64,000 nucleotides of DNA from an uncultured Saprospiraceae bacterium (lineage in GTDB: Bacteria > Bacteroidota > Bacteroidia > Chitinophagales > Saprospiraceae), in the NCBI GenBank assembly GCA_937981555.1, contig CALJOK010000013.1, positions 124,001 through 188,000 on the forward strand, in the 5' to 3' direction. Position numbers and translations under genes: made by a program. Under the pieces are notes generated by a model. That model searched no databases, was not told where the DNA came from, and was given only the letters and a program-made list of their open reading frames with translations. Shown here one piece after another: positions 34,997-43,840 of this stretch (its first letter is position 1; every line of letters starts with the position of its first letter).

Positions 34997-35001
34997 ATTA
35001 G

Positions 35002-35039
35002 AAAAAGCTCATTCGGAATTAATCGAATGAGCTTTTTTT
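35002..35039. terminator. Bidirectional terminator
   Basis: Stem GCTCATTCG / CGAATGAGC (8-base loop) flanked by A5 and T7 serves the alkD-like gene and the converging permease-repressor gene, whose stop overlaps the T-tract. Confidence 0.85.
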
Positions 35040-36567
35040 ATGATAAAACATTTACTTGTTTCGCAAGATATTTTGGCACTCGAATTATTTTTCCATTCAT
35101 CTCTACTTCCACCGATTTTTCTTCTATTTTTTTAATTGTAAATGTAGTGTTAGGTAACAAACCTAATTTCCAAAGTTGTGCAGTAATATGTTCGTTGACT
35201 TGTTGTTGCGCTATTTTTGCATTTTGTAAAATGGGTAAATTGATCAATGGGAAATCAGGAATTCCTAATTTCTTTGGAATCGGAGAACCGTGTGGATCAG
35301 TCGTTGGAAAACCTAATTTCAAATCTACTTCATCCAATAATTCTTCCGTCAAAAGGTGTTCAAGTTTTTCTGCATCTTCATGAATTTGTTCTTCCGTCAA
35401 ACCAATTTCTTGAACCAAATAAGTTTCCCAAAGTCGATGTGCTCTAACCATTTTCGTCGCTTCTTTTTGACCAGAAGAAGTAAGTATGACTTGGTTGTTT
35501 TCCATTTTTACAAAACCATTTCTTTGCAAAGTTTTTAGACGAGTTCGAAGAGCAGATTTATTGAAATCTAATTTGTCCAAAAGAGTAGGGAAGGAGAGTT
35601 CTTCTTTGCTATGGAGTTTTAATGCTTGCTTTAAAGTATCTTCTAATTGAATTTTTTGTTGCAATTTTCTTTTTCTGAAAGTTCGGAAAACCAAACCTTT
35701 TTTAGGAGCAAAAAGTGCTGCGATTAAATAGAACAATGTAGCAACCACAGTCATGGCAGGTCCAGGAGTTGTATCTAAGAGTACCGCTAAAATAAATCCG
35801 ACTACTGTGGAAAGTACACCCACAATTCCAGAAATAGCTACAGCCCAATGTAATCGATCTGTCAATAATAAAGCGGTCGCTGCAGGGGTAATCAACATGG
35901 CTACCACCAAAATAACGCCTACCGTAGTCAACGATGCGACCACCGCTACGGACAATAAAAGCATCAAATAATAGTGAATAACTTTAGTAGAAATACCCAT
36001 CGTCTCAGCGATGACAGGTTGGAAAGTTGTCGCAAAAAGGTAGCGATAAAAAATGACGATACTCAACACGACATAGATCATAATTCCAATCGTCAAATTC
36101 ACATCTTGTGTCGAAACACTCAACACATTTCCAAATAAAAAATCAGTCAAATCGGGAACATGAACACCACTTTCTTGCTTGCTGATTCTCGAAATTCCCA
36201 TGACTCCCATCGCGAACATAGCGGTAAAAACAATTCCTATCGCCGCATCATTTTTAGTGTTGATATTATGTTGTAGCCAAGTAATTCCGACGGCTGCGAC
36301 TAGCCCTGCGATAACTGCTCCGGTGAAAATTCCTAAAGCGGTATTTCCAAAAATTACAAAAGCTACGACTACTCCTGGCAAAACCGCATGCGACAAAGCA
36401 TCTCCAATTAATGCCATATTTCGAAGAACAATAAAACAACCTAACATTCCGCACATCAATCCAACCATCGCAGATGCTGCTAATGCTCGAAACCCAATGT
36501 CCATTCTGAAAAAATCACTTAGGACATTGAAGATGTCTTCTTGAAAAAAAACGTATACTTGCTCCAT
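35038..36567 (-). CDS. Manganese/iron/zinc ABC permease fused to DtxR/MntR-type repressor
   Basis: ATG 36567 is preferred to a longer frame from 36600, which would run into the -7 promoter region. Residues 1-288 are a polytopic MntB/ZnuB-type permease (ASAMVGLMCGMLGCFIVLRNMALIGDALSHAVLPGV; LTTVGVILVVAMLITPAATA). A very basic linker (289-303) leads to a winged HTH (about 313-365), then a DtxR metal-sensing/dimer domain (366-435) with H377, E381, H396, E400, E403 and H404, ending DPHGSPIP. An SH3/FeoA-like tail follows (about 462-509). Glu400 stands where DtxR has Cys102, as in Mn-sensing MntR. The partner ATPase and binding protein are not in the window. The same architecture is known in chlamydial YtgCR. 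Confidence 0.93.
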   Translation of the reverse strand: MEQVYVFFQEDIFNVLSDFFRMDIGFRALAASAMVGLMCGMLGCFIVLRNMALIGDALSHAVLPGVVVAFVIFGNTALGIFTGAVIAGLVAAVGITWLQHNINTKNDAAIGIVFTAMFAMGVMGISRISKQESGVHVPDLTDFLFGNVLSVSTQDVNLTIGIMIYVVLSIVIFYRYLFATTFQPVIAETMGISTKVIHYYLMLLLSVAVVASLTTVGVILVVAMLITPAATALLLTDRLHWAVAISGIVGVLSTVVGFILAVLLDTTPGPAMTVVATLFYLIAALFAPKKGLVFRTFRKRKLQQKIQLEDTLKQALKLHSKEELSFPTLLDKLDFNKSALRTRLKTLQRNGFVKMENNQVILTSSGQKEATKMVRAHRLWETYLVQEIGLTEEQIHEDAEKLEHLLTEELLDEVDLKLGFPTTDPHGSPIPKKLGIPDFPLINLPILQNAKIAQQQVNEHITAQLWKLGLLPNTTFTIKKIEEKSVEVEMNGKIIRVPKYLAKQVNVLS

Positions 36568-36587
36568 TATTTTTAAAATGATTTTGA

Positions 36588-36615
36588 CAAAGATAAACAT
36601 TTTTTACTAACCAAA
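36588..36615 (-). promoter_or_regulatory. Promoter of the permease-repressor fusion gene
   Basis: On the minus strand TATCTTTG (36595-36588) is an exact TAnnTTTG -7 element. TTTG (36615-36612) lies 16 bases upstream as the -33. The start codon follows 20 bases after the -7 element. Confidence 0.7.
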
Positions 36616-36620
36616 AATAT

Positions 36621-36642
36621 ATTTTTAGATTAGTCTAAAAAT
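36621..36642. promoter_or_regulatory. Candidate MntR/DtxR operator
   Basis: A perfect palindrome with 9-base arms, ATTTTTAGA - TTAG - TCTAAAAAT, resembles DtxR/MntR boxes (TTAG..CTAA type). It lies five bases upstream of the -33 element of the fusion gene and 10 bases before the start of the divergent nucleotidase gene, so it could control both. Confidence 0.65.
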
Positions 36643-36652
36643 AACATGATTT

Positions 36653-37336
36653 ATGAAATACGATTGGCTACTTTTTGATTTGGATAATACGATTTTGGAT
36701 TTTGATCAGGCGATGGTTTTTGCTTTTAAAAAAACGATTGTAGATTTTAAAATTCCTGAAAAGGAGGAACATTTTTTTATATATGATACGATCAATAAAA
36801 GGTGTTGGGAAGATTTAGAAAAAGGAAAAATTACTCAAAACCAATTGCGGACGCTTCGCATGGAGCGATTTTTAAGACATATTGGTTCAACTGAAAGTCC
36901 ACTTCATTTCTCTGAAAGATATCATGAAAATTTGTCTGCAAAGATTTTTTGGATGGAAGATGCGAAACCTTTAATTGAAGATTGGAGTGAGCAATTTAAA
37001 ATGACTTTGGTGACAAATGGCTTGAAAGAAATTCAGCGAGCACGATTGGCGAAAACTGATTTGGAAAAACATTTTCAACATATTGTGATCTCTGACGAAA
37101 TTGGGGTGGCGAAACCTCATCGTGGTTTTTTTGATTATGTTTTTGAGAAAATTGATTTTCCTAAAAAAGAAAAGGTATTAATTATTGGGGATAGTTTGAG
37201 TTCAGATATTCGAGGTGGGAATAATTATGGAATTGATACTTGTTGGATAAATTTGAAAGGGAAAGTGGCGCACGAACATAATACACCTACTTTTACGATT
37301 GAGAAATTGGAAGAGTTGAAGGGGATTATTTTGTAG
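36653..37336 (+). CDS. YjjG-family noncanonical pyrimidine nucleotidase (HAD)
   Basis: A 227-residue HAD phosphatase: motif I DLDNTILDF, motif II LVTNGLKEIQRARL, motif III KPHRGFFDYVF, motif IV IIGDSLSSDIRGG. The VTNG and GDSLSSD variants and the helical cap match YjjG/YfnB enzymes, which dephosphorylate (mis-incorporable) pyrimidine nucleotides. Divergent from the permease-repressor gene, with the candidate Mn operator 10 bases before the start. Manganese-linked control would be new for this family if true. Confidence 0.9.
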   Translation: MKYDWLLFDLDNTILDFDQAMVFAFKKTIVDFKIPEKEEHFFIYDTINKRCWEDLEKGKITQNQLRTLRMERFLRHIGSTESPLHFSERYHENLSAKIFWMEDAKPLIEDWSEQFKMTLVTNGLKEIQRARLAKTDLEKHFQHIVISDEIGVAKPHRGFFDYVFEKIDFPKKEKVLIIGDSLSSDIRGGNNYGIDTCWINLKGKVAHEHNTPTFTIEKLEELKGIIL

Positions 37337-37364
37337 GAACAAATTGCACGTGGCGGTCTGCTTC

Positions 37365-37486
37365 AGCTGACCTAAAAAAGAGCGAAGCGATTTTCACGAA
37401 AGAATACATTACACTATCGACTTTAAATAGAAGAGCTGTTACCGCTCGAAGCGGTAACAGCTCTATTGAAACAAAATAGGTCAGCT
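37365..37486. repeat. Nested inverted repeats between nucleotidase and rhodanese genes
   Basis: Inner hairpin 37432-37464 has a perfect 15-bp stem (AGAGCTGTTACCGCT / AGCGGTAACAGCTCT) with loop CGA. Outer arms AGCTGACCTA (37365) and TAGGTCAGCT (37477) enclose it. The inner hairpin lacks a long T-tract but may still terminate one or both converging genes. Confidence 0.6.
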
Positions 37487-37493
37487 AAATCAA

Positions 37494-37787
37494 TTACATA
37501 TCTTGCCAAGCAAGAACACCTCCGAGTACATTCCGTACATTCTTATATCCCTTCGCTTGAAATAATTGTTGTGCCATTCCACTTCGAGCACCTGATCGAC
37601 AATGGATGATAATTTCATCATTTTCATGTCCTTCATAATCATCGATTGAATTCATTACATTTCCCACAGGAATCAATTTTGCTCCTAAGTTAAATGCTTC
37701 ATATTCATGTGGCTCTCTGACATCGATAAAAATAAAATCATCTTTTCGATCTAATTTTTCTTTTAATTCTTGAACTGTAATATCCAT
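37494..37787 (-). CDS. Single-domain rhodanese-like protein
   Basis: A 97-residue rhodanese with persulfide-site Cys in IIHCRSGARSGMAQQL and the leading FIFIDVREPHEYE (Cdc25/rhodanese Asp-Arg) motif. The CRSGAR loop is typical of sulfurtransferases of the GlpE/PspE size. Cytoplasmic, monocistronic. Confidence 0.92.
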   Translation of the reverse strand: MDITVQELKEKLDRKDDFIFIDVREPHEYEAFNLGAKLIPVGNVMNSIDDYEGHENDEIIIHCRSGARSGMAQQLFQAKGYKNVRNVLGGVLAWQDM

Positions 37788-37857
37788 TTCTAGTGCGTTT
37801 AATTATTTATGTTGAAATATTTTTTATAATCAAATCGGAAACGTCAAACGATTAATC

Positions 37858-40377
37858 CTATTTTACTAAAATAATTTTCCGATTAATTACTTCATTTGTT
37901 TTATCATTTTTTATTTTGATAAAATAAATTCCGTTTTGCAAGTGACTGATATCCAATTGGTTCGTTAACCGATTTTCGCCAAGCATTTTTCCAACTGTAT
38001 CAAAGAAGATGTAGGAGAATTGGTCAAGATTTCCTCCTTCGATTTCAATATTTAAGAAACCAGTTGTTGGATTTGGAAAAATACTTAACTGTGTATTTTG
38101 AGTTATTTTATCCGTTTTAGAACTTTGCATTGGTGTTCCTTCGCCGACCATTGGACGAATCATCAAGGTTCCTTCGAGTGTCGGATCAGCTGTTCCAACA
38201 TTTTCCCAATCTACTCCAAAACCAAATCCATCAAAGAAAAGATTTTGCATTCCATCTATTTTACTTTTGTCTATTCCGACTGCGATACATTCATTCAAGG
38301 AGCAATTAGAAACTTGTTGCCAGCCTACATAAAAATCTCCAGCAGGAATGGCCAAAGGAGTCAGTTCACCTGTATTGGCATCTTTTAATACATAAGTTGT
38401 AAACCCATTTAAGGAATCTAAATAACTGTCAATGTAAAGTGGTTTTTGCAAAAATCCTTCATACTCAGGTGTATTGTCTAACTCACCAATCCAAACTTTT
38501 AAAGTGAAATTTTGAGTAGAAGTATTGGCAAAAATATGTGGGAAATTAATCTGAACAGCCTTCAAAGAGTCTGCAACATTCGCATGAAATTTAAGCGCAA
38601 GTTGGACATCCTTCTTAGTGGCTTCGATTCCACTTTCCGCAGTACCATCATCGTAAGCAAAGTAATTATCAAAGATGGTGGTGTGCGTGACGATGTTGTT
38701 ATCTTCAACGGTAGGATTAAAATTTGGATTCTCTTCTGGGACTTCAAAGGAGTAGGTTTTTTGAAATTCCAAATATTTTAAATCATCATCAAAATCACTA
38801 TTCAAAGACGCAGTAAAGGCTGGATAAGTAGCAGCAATTGGAACTGGAAAATCAAACAATGCAGGCCCAGGAGGAATATTTCCATCTAAACCATCCAATA
38901 ATCCCAAGTCATAAACCTGAGTTCCTGTTTGTAATTCTGTTAAATTATTATTAGTATTTTCTGTTAAATTTGTTATGTCTTCATGATTGTATAAACCTGC
39001 TTCGATAAACATATCTTCCGTCGGAATTTCACCATCAATGTCTTCGATAAAGTGCCACCAAGGCATGCTTGTATATTCTTCTAAGATTGGATTAGGAACT
39101 TTGGTAAAAGCAATATCTTTCAAAAATGGATCACCATCACCAATAACCAATCGTACATAATCCAAATGCCAATGATCTAAATTTCCACTTCGTAAAGTGT
39201 AATTGGTAAACCTAAATTGGAAACCATCAAATAAATATTGATTCTGATTTACAGGATAAGAATGGAAAGTAAAAGCATCAGTAGTCAGAGTATTTAAAGT
39301 TGTAAATGTATCGATCGTATTCCAATCTCCTGCTGAGTTTTTAAATTCTAAAACCAAAGAATCTCTCGCACCTGGTGCATCAGCAAGCCCTTGAGGTTCT
39401 ATATAAAAACTTAACCATAAATTACTATTTACATTATAAGGAGCCATTTCTAGATATGCTGAAGTAAGATAATCAGCAGGGCCATAACCTCCGCCATAAG
39501 CCCTACCCATTCTATCTAATCCATCAAATGTAGCTACTCCAACAGATACGGGATCAATTGACATTGTGTTATTCACAAACACATTTCTATCCACCCATTT
39601 TTCATTTGGATAAGGTCCCGAATAGGAAAAGTCATCCATGAATGGGAGATCAATGGTATCTTGAAGAATTAGAAAAGGAATCTCATAAGTATCACAAACA
39701 CAGAAAGCATCACATATTTCAAAAGTGACAACATCATTTCCTGAAAAACGATTGGCTTCATAAAATATACAACTTCCAAATGAATACACATCTCCAAATA
39801 TTGGATTATTTCCGAATAAAGTTGCGCTAGAATAAGGACTAGGAAGTACATCCGTATCTACACAAATTGTGATCGTATCTTCTGCATTTAAAATGGTAGT
39901 AGGAAGAGTAATGGTATTTTCAGGACGATGAACATAAATTGGATAAATCGTTGTATCGCAAGCACCACTATTAGTATTACATACTTTCATCGAAATGCTA
40001 TCAATGCCAAAATCAACTCCTGCATCTGCCACATAAATTATACAAGTCGAATCTAAACTAGCTGTTCCAAAAGCTAAATCTCCAAGATCAATTAATTCGA
40101 AACTGGTAGAATCTCCAATATTGGTCGTATCAATACAAGTGATAAAAGTATCTTGAGATTGTAGACAAATCCAATTTTTGATAATCACATCTCGATTCTG
40201 CACATTGGTCGGAAACAATTCCGCTTTTCGCTGAGTCAACATTGATTGTATTTGCTGTTCTTTGACCGCATGTTGTTTTTCGAGAATCGGATTAGTGGCG
40301 AGTGGAACTTCGTTGATTTGGGCTTGTGCAATGGTTGTTGTAATTATAAAAATTACGATAGCGTAAATTCTTTGCAT
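37858..40377 (-). CDS. Secreted multidomain protein with T9SS type A sorting domain
   Basis: The signal peptide (ending IAQAQ) and the C-terminal sorting domain (about 763-839: LSIFPNPTTGFLNIEI, KMLGENRLTNQLDISHLQNGIYFIKI, NRKIILVK) mark a type IX secretion cargo to be attached to or released from the cell surface. The N-terminal 230 residues have Cys-rich Ig/cadherin-like repeats (CIDTTNIGDS, CVDTDVLPSP). The middle (250-420) resembles a jelly-roll lectin-like domain. I see no enzymatic motif. Expressed alone, between the rhodanese and PASTA genes. Confidence 0.88.
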   Translation of the reverse strand: MQRIYAIVIFIITTTIAQAQINEVPLATNPILEKQHAVKEQQIQSMLTQRKAELFPTNVQNRDVIIKNWICLQSQDTFITCIDTTNIGDSTSFELIDLGDLAFGTASLDSTCIIYVADAGVDFGIDSISMKVCNTNSGACDTTIYPIYVHRPENTITLPTTILNAEDTITICVDTDVLPSPYSSATLFGNNPIFGDVYSFGSCIFYEANRFSGNDVVTFEICDAFCVCDTYEIPFLILQDTIDLPFMDDFSYSGPYPNEKWVDRNVFVNNTMSIDPVSVGVATFDGLDRMGRAYGGGYGPADYLTSAYLEMAPYNVNSNLWLSFYIEPQGLADAPGARDSLVLEFKNSAGDWNTIDTFTTLNTLTTDAFTFHSYPVNQNQYLFDGFQFRFTNYTLRSGNLDHWHLDYVRLVIGDGDPFLKDIAFTKVPNPILEEYTSMPWWHFIEDIDGEIPTEDMFIEAGLYNHEDITNLTENTNNNLTELQTGTQVYDLGLLDGLDGNIPPGPALFDFPVPIAATYPAFTASLNSDFDDDLKYLEFQKTYSFEVPEENPNFNPTVEDNNIVTHTTIFDNYFAYDDGTAESGIEATKKDVQLALKFHANVADSLKAVQINFPHIFANTSTQNFTLKVWIGELDNTPEYEGFLQKPLYIDSYLDSLNGFTTYVLKDANTGELTPLAIPAGDFYVGWQQVSNCSLNECIAVGIDKSKIDGMQNLFFDGFGFGVDWENVGTADPTLEGTLMIRPMVGEGTPMQSSKTDKITQNTQLSIFPNPTTGFLNIEIEGGNLDQFSYIFFDTVGKMLGENRLTNQLDISHLQNGIYFIKIKNDKTNEVINRKIILVK

Positions 40378-40603
40378 AGTTGAATAAGGTTTATGGTATT
40401 TTCTTAAGTCCAGTTTTTTTAAAACAATCTGAACATAAACTTATCTTGGGAAAAACGCATAATTGAAATCTTTGTTGTCGATTTAGAAGTGGAATCTTGA
40501 AAAAAGATGCGTTTTGGAAGAATCTATCTATTGGTTGATCAGTTAATTAGGAAATCAGATTTATCAGGTAATTAGGAATCTCAAATATCAAAGTCCTAAT
40601 TAC

Positions 40604-41521
40604 CTACTCGCCAGAATCGTCGTCCTCATCGTTATCTCTCGGTGCTTCCAATTCATTAATTGCATCATCACAATCATCTGGAAGATTTTGAGTCAAACGT
40701 AATCTTACTTGCTCACCAAATCGAATAGACGAACCTTCTGCAGGATTTTGCAACCAAACATAGGCATTGTCTTTATCAACCACCGTTTGATCTGCTTCAA
40801 AATTAATGGTTAGGTTACTATTTTCTAAAATCAATTTTGCTTCACTCAATGTTTTACAAACAACATTAGGAACATTGGTATTGCCATATCCTTTTTTGGA
40901 AATGACGATTGTTAATGGTGTTTGAGAGTATTTTGGAAGTTTATCATATTTTCCATCTCGAACTTGATCGGTAATTTTTTGACCTTTAAATTCGATATCT
41001 AAAATAGTGTTTTTTGCTACTCGACTATCCACTCTGTAAAGGCTTGTATAATTAATACCTTTTAGCATCAGTTGTTTTTTATAAACATCAAAACTTTCAT
41101 TACTTCCATCCAACTGAGGAAGTTCAGCATATTCAAAACCTGCTTTTTTTACGGCCAAATAAACCGTTCGTTTTTCTTTTACCAAAGCATCAGGCTTTGG
41201 ATCTTGATCGAGCACGGTCAGAGCAGGTAAGTTTTTATTTCCTTCAGTATTTCCAACTGAATCCACTACGATTTGAAAACCTTTTTTCTTCGCTTCATTT
41301 TTTACATCCAATAAGTTTTTTCCAACATAGTTAGTCATGTGAATTGCTTCGCCATGATTCGTATAACATTTCAACCAAGTCGTGGTAAAAAAGAAAAGCA
41401 CGATCAGCATACCAATTACTCCAGCAAAGTTTTTGATAAAGACTTTACTGGTGATAAAGGCAAACACTTCCAAACTGAAGTGTTTAATCTTTTCCCATAT
41501 TTTGCTTAGGTTCTCTTTCAT
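40604..41521 (-). CDS. Membrane-anchored triple PASTA-domain protein
   Basis: A short cytoplasmic N-terminus is followed by one transmembrane helix (about 33-50) and three PASTA-like domains (about 58-127, 132-211, 214-278: YVGKNLLDVKNEAKKKGF, NVPNVVCKTLSEAKLILENSN) with an acidic tail (DDCDD to DDDSGE). No kinase or transpeptidase domain is attached, so it is a stand-alone PASTA protein. Such domains bind peptidoglycan fragments or beta-lactam-like ligands in Gram-positives. Their role in Bacteroidota is not established. Confidence 0.9.
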   Translation of the reverse strand: MKENLSKIWEKIKHFSLEVFAFITSKVFIKNFAGVIGMLIVLFFFTTTWLKCYTNHGEAIHMTNYVGKNLLDVKNEAKKKGFQIVVDSVGNTEGNKNLPALTVLDQDPKPDALVKEKRTVYLAVKKAGFEYAELPQLDGSNESFDVYKKQLMLKGINYTSLYRVDSRVAKNTILDIEFKGQKITDQVRDGKYDKLPKYSQTPLTIVISKKGYGNTNVPNVVCKTLSEAKLILENSNLTINFEADQTVVDKDNAYVWLQNPAEGSSIRFGEQVRLRLTQNLPDDCDDAINELEAPRDNDEDDDSGE

Positions 41522-41594
41522 AGATACTGAGTTCGTTAATTTGCCGCAAATTTAACTAAATTATCTTTAATCTTGAGGCATATAATATAATGTG

Positions 41595-41649
41595 ATTTCA
41601 CCATAGATTTTTTTTGGAAAAAAATAATCTGAGTTAATCTGCGGTGAAT
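41595..41649. repeat. Imperfect inverted repeat upstream of MATE gene
   Basis: Arms ATTTCACCATAGATT and AATCTGCGGTGAAT with AATCTGAGTTAATCTG direct-repeat character. One more member of the palindromic spacers of the window. Confidence 0.45.
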
Positions 41650-41683
41650 TTTCGGATATAAATTAAAATTAGAAAATACCGCT

Positions 41684-41691
41684 TAATTTTG
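41684..41691 (+). promoter_or_regulatory. Possible -7 element for the MATE gene
   Basis: TAATTTTG fits TAnnTTTG, 75 bases before the GTG start. No good -33 TTTG. Confidence 0.35.
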
Positions 41692-41766
41692 CACCTGACT
41701 TTGAGTATCTGCAATAGCTCAAATATTATTCGTTAAGTTTTCATTTAACCTTTATCATTAAAAAAA

Positions 41767-43056
41767 GTGAACAAAGAAATCCTCCGCCTCGCCATTCCAA
41801 ATATCATCAGTAATATTTCCATTCCATTGCTGAGTACCGTTGATACGATGCTGATGGGGCGATTGTCAGAATTGCATCTTGGAGCAGTTGGTATTGGTGC
41901 GATGATCTTTAATTTTATTTATTGGAATTTTGGATTTCTACGGATGGGAACAACTGGGATTACCGCTCAAGCATTTGGGAAAAAAGATGATTCCGAAATT
42001 ATGCAGACTTTAAGTCGAGCACTTTTGGTTGCATTAATTTTAGCGGTGATGATTTTCTCCTTGCAAATTCCTTTTGGAAAAATGAGTTTCTATTTGATGA
42101 ATATTTCTTCGGAACAATATCCTTTGGTGGAAGAATATTTCTATATCCGAATTTGGGCGGCTCCTGCCACACTTGGATTGTTTGCGATGATGGGGTGGTT
42201 TTTTGGAATGCAAAATGCCATCTTTCCACTCATCATTACCATTTTTGTCAATCTTGTAAATATATTGTTAAGTTACTTTTTTGTCAAAATATTAAACTGG
42301 GATGTCGCAGGTGTGGCATGGGGAACGGTCATTGCTCAGTACGCTGGAATCGTATTGTCGTTTTTTCTTTTTTATGGAAAATACAAAACTCACCTTGCTC
42401 AATTTAGTCAAAAAGCGATGCTACAAATTGATGCTTTAAAACAATATTTAACCATTAATAGAGATATTTTTATTCGTACATTTTGTCTCACTTTTGCTTT
42501 TGGTTTTTTCTATAGTCAATCTTCTGTGGCAGGAGAAACCGTTTTAGCAGCCAACGTAATTTTGTTACAATTCTTAAATTGGATGTCCTATGGCGTTGAT
42601 GGATTTGCTTTTGCGAGCGAAAGTTTGGTGGGGAAATATGCAGGTGCGAAAGATCAGACTAACCTCAAAAAAGCGATTCGTTTATCTTTCGTTTGGGGGA
42701 TGATTTTGGCGGTTGGATTTAGTTTGACCTATTGGATTTTTGGAAATGAATTATTGTACATATTTACTGACAAAGAAAATGTGATCGAAGCAAGTTTGCC
42801 CTTTTTATTTTGGATGATTGTGTTTCCTGTGATCAGTACGCCGTGTTATATTTGGGATGGAGTGTACATTGGATTGACCGCTTCGAAGGCGATGCGAGAT
42901 ACGATGTTGGTGGCTTTGATGATCTATATTTTGTTTTATTTCTTATTGAAAAATGGATATGGAAATCATGGATTGTGGGCGGCATTGTTGATTTTTATGG
43001 GAGCGAGAGGTTTGATACAATGGATTTATTATGCACGGAAATTGAGGGTGAGATAG
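41767..43056 (+). CDS. MATE-family multidrug/toxin efflux transporter
   Basis: A 429-residue, 12-helix cation-coupled exporter. The start is GTG (41767). The N-terminus NKEILRLAIPNIISNISIPLLSTVDTMLMGRLSELHLGAVGIG is the classic MATE TM1 region; a related block recurs in the second half (AANVILLQFLNWMSYGVDGFAFASESLVGKYAGA). Substrate not readable, although DinF-like and NorM-like members both resemble it. A long hairpin starts at its stop. Confidence 0.94.
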   Translation: MNKEILRLAIPNIISNISIPLLSTVDTMLMGRLSELHLGAVGIGAMIFNFIYWNFGFLRMGTTGITAQAFGKKDDSEIMQTLSRALLVALILAVMIFSLQIPFGKMSFYLMNISSEQYPLVEEYFYIRIWAAPATLGLFAMMGWFFGMQNAIFPLIITIFVNLVNILLSYFFVKILNWDVAGVAWGTVIAQYAGIVLSFFLFYGKYKTHLAQFSQKAMLQIDALKQYLTINRDIFIRTFCLTFAFGFFYSQSSVAGETVLAANVILLQFLNWMSYGVDGFAFASESLVGKYAGAKDQTNLKKAIRLSFVWGMILAVGFSLTYWIFGNELLYIFTDKENVIEASLPFLFWMIVFPVISTPCYIWDGVYIGLTASKAMRDTMLVALMIYILFYFLLKNGYGNHGLWAALLIFMGARGLIQWIYYARKLRVR

Positions 43057-43111
43057 AACGCGAATGATGCGGATCGAGCTAATATCAGCTCGATCCGCAT
43101 CATCCGCGTTC
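43056..43111. repeat. 25-bp near-perfect hairpin after the MATE gene
   Basis: Arms starting GAACGCGAATGATGCGG and ending CCGCATCATCCGCGTTC pair over 25 bases with one mismatch and a 6-base loop (AATATC). GC-rich (about 58 percent) against an AT-rich background. No T-tract. The hairpin begins on the last base of the stop codon. Typical of REP-like elements rather than a terminator. Confidence 0.7.
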
Positions 43112-43198
43112 CATCAAAAAAAAGAAACAGGTCATTCTCAAAAAAGAAAATGCCTGCTTTCCAAATACATTGTTAGTGATAATCTTTGGTTGTTTTAT

Positions 43199-43699
43199 TT
43201 ACATCGCAACCTTATGTTTTAATAGACTCAAAAATGGAACTGGAGCTTTATATCCTTTGATAGAACCTAGACTGTTTAAATTTTCATCCAACAAAACGAA
43301 AGAAGGATAGCTGGCAGATTTTTCCATTAACTCAAAAGCGAGTCCATGAATTCCTCTTCTTCCAGTTGGAATAAATTCATATCTTTTTCCTTTAAAGTTG
43401 ATCGCTTCTTTTTGTTCTGCATTGAATTTTACGGCATAGAAGTTTTCATTCATATATTGAATAACTTCTTTGTCTGTGAAAGTTTTTTGATCCATTACTT
43501 TACACCACTTACACCAATCGGTATACATATCAATAAAGATCTTTTTATCATTTTTAGCTTGAGCTGCGAGAGCTTCTTCGAGGGTATACCATTTGATTTC
43601 TGAAGAACTAATTTCTGTTGTTGGACTAGCTTTGAATCCTAAGAATGTGATACTTAAAAGAACCATTCCAATGGTGGAGAAGAGTAGTAGATTTTTCAT
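43199..43699 (-). CDS. Exported thioredoxin-fold protein (DUF255-like)
   Basis: A signal or anchor helix (LLLFSTIGMVLLSITFLG) precedes a thioredoxin fold with the redox pair C63xxC66 in DMYTDWCKWCKVMDQ, followed by YMNENFYAVKFNAE. 166 residues. The two Trp and KVMD context are those of periplasmic DUF255/thioredoxin_7 proteins that reduce or shuffle disulfides outside the cytoplasm. Possibly the stress-related partner of the adjacent LuxR sensor, but no shared operon is evident. Confidence 0.88.
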   Translation of the reverse strand: MKNLLLFSTIGMVLLSITFLGFKASPTTEISSSEIKWYTLEEALAAQAKNDKKIFIDMYTDWCKWCKVMDQKTFTDKEVIQYMNENFYAVKFNAEQKEAINFKGKRYEFIPTGRRGIHGLAFELMEKSASYPSFVLLDENLNSLGSIKGYKAPVPFLSLLKHKVAM

Positions 43700-43840
43700 G
43701 TTTAAAATTTTTCTGATTAAAAAAATTAACTGTCGGTGAATACCAGCAGCTATTTGACAAGTACAAATGTACCAGCAGAATGATCTAAAAAAAAGAAAAC
43801 ATGGATGGATAAAAGGGCTAGTTTAAGGTGGAAAAAAGGA

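Noticed and set aside
43056-43111. Rho-independent terminator
   Set aside because: The hairpin is strong but is followed by CCATCA with no T-tract on either strand, so it was classed as a repeat.
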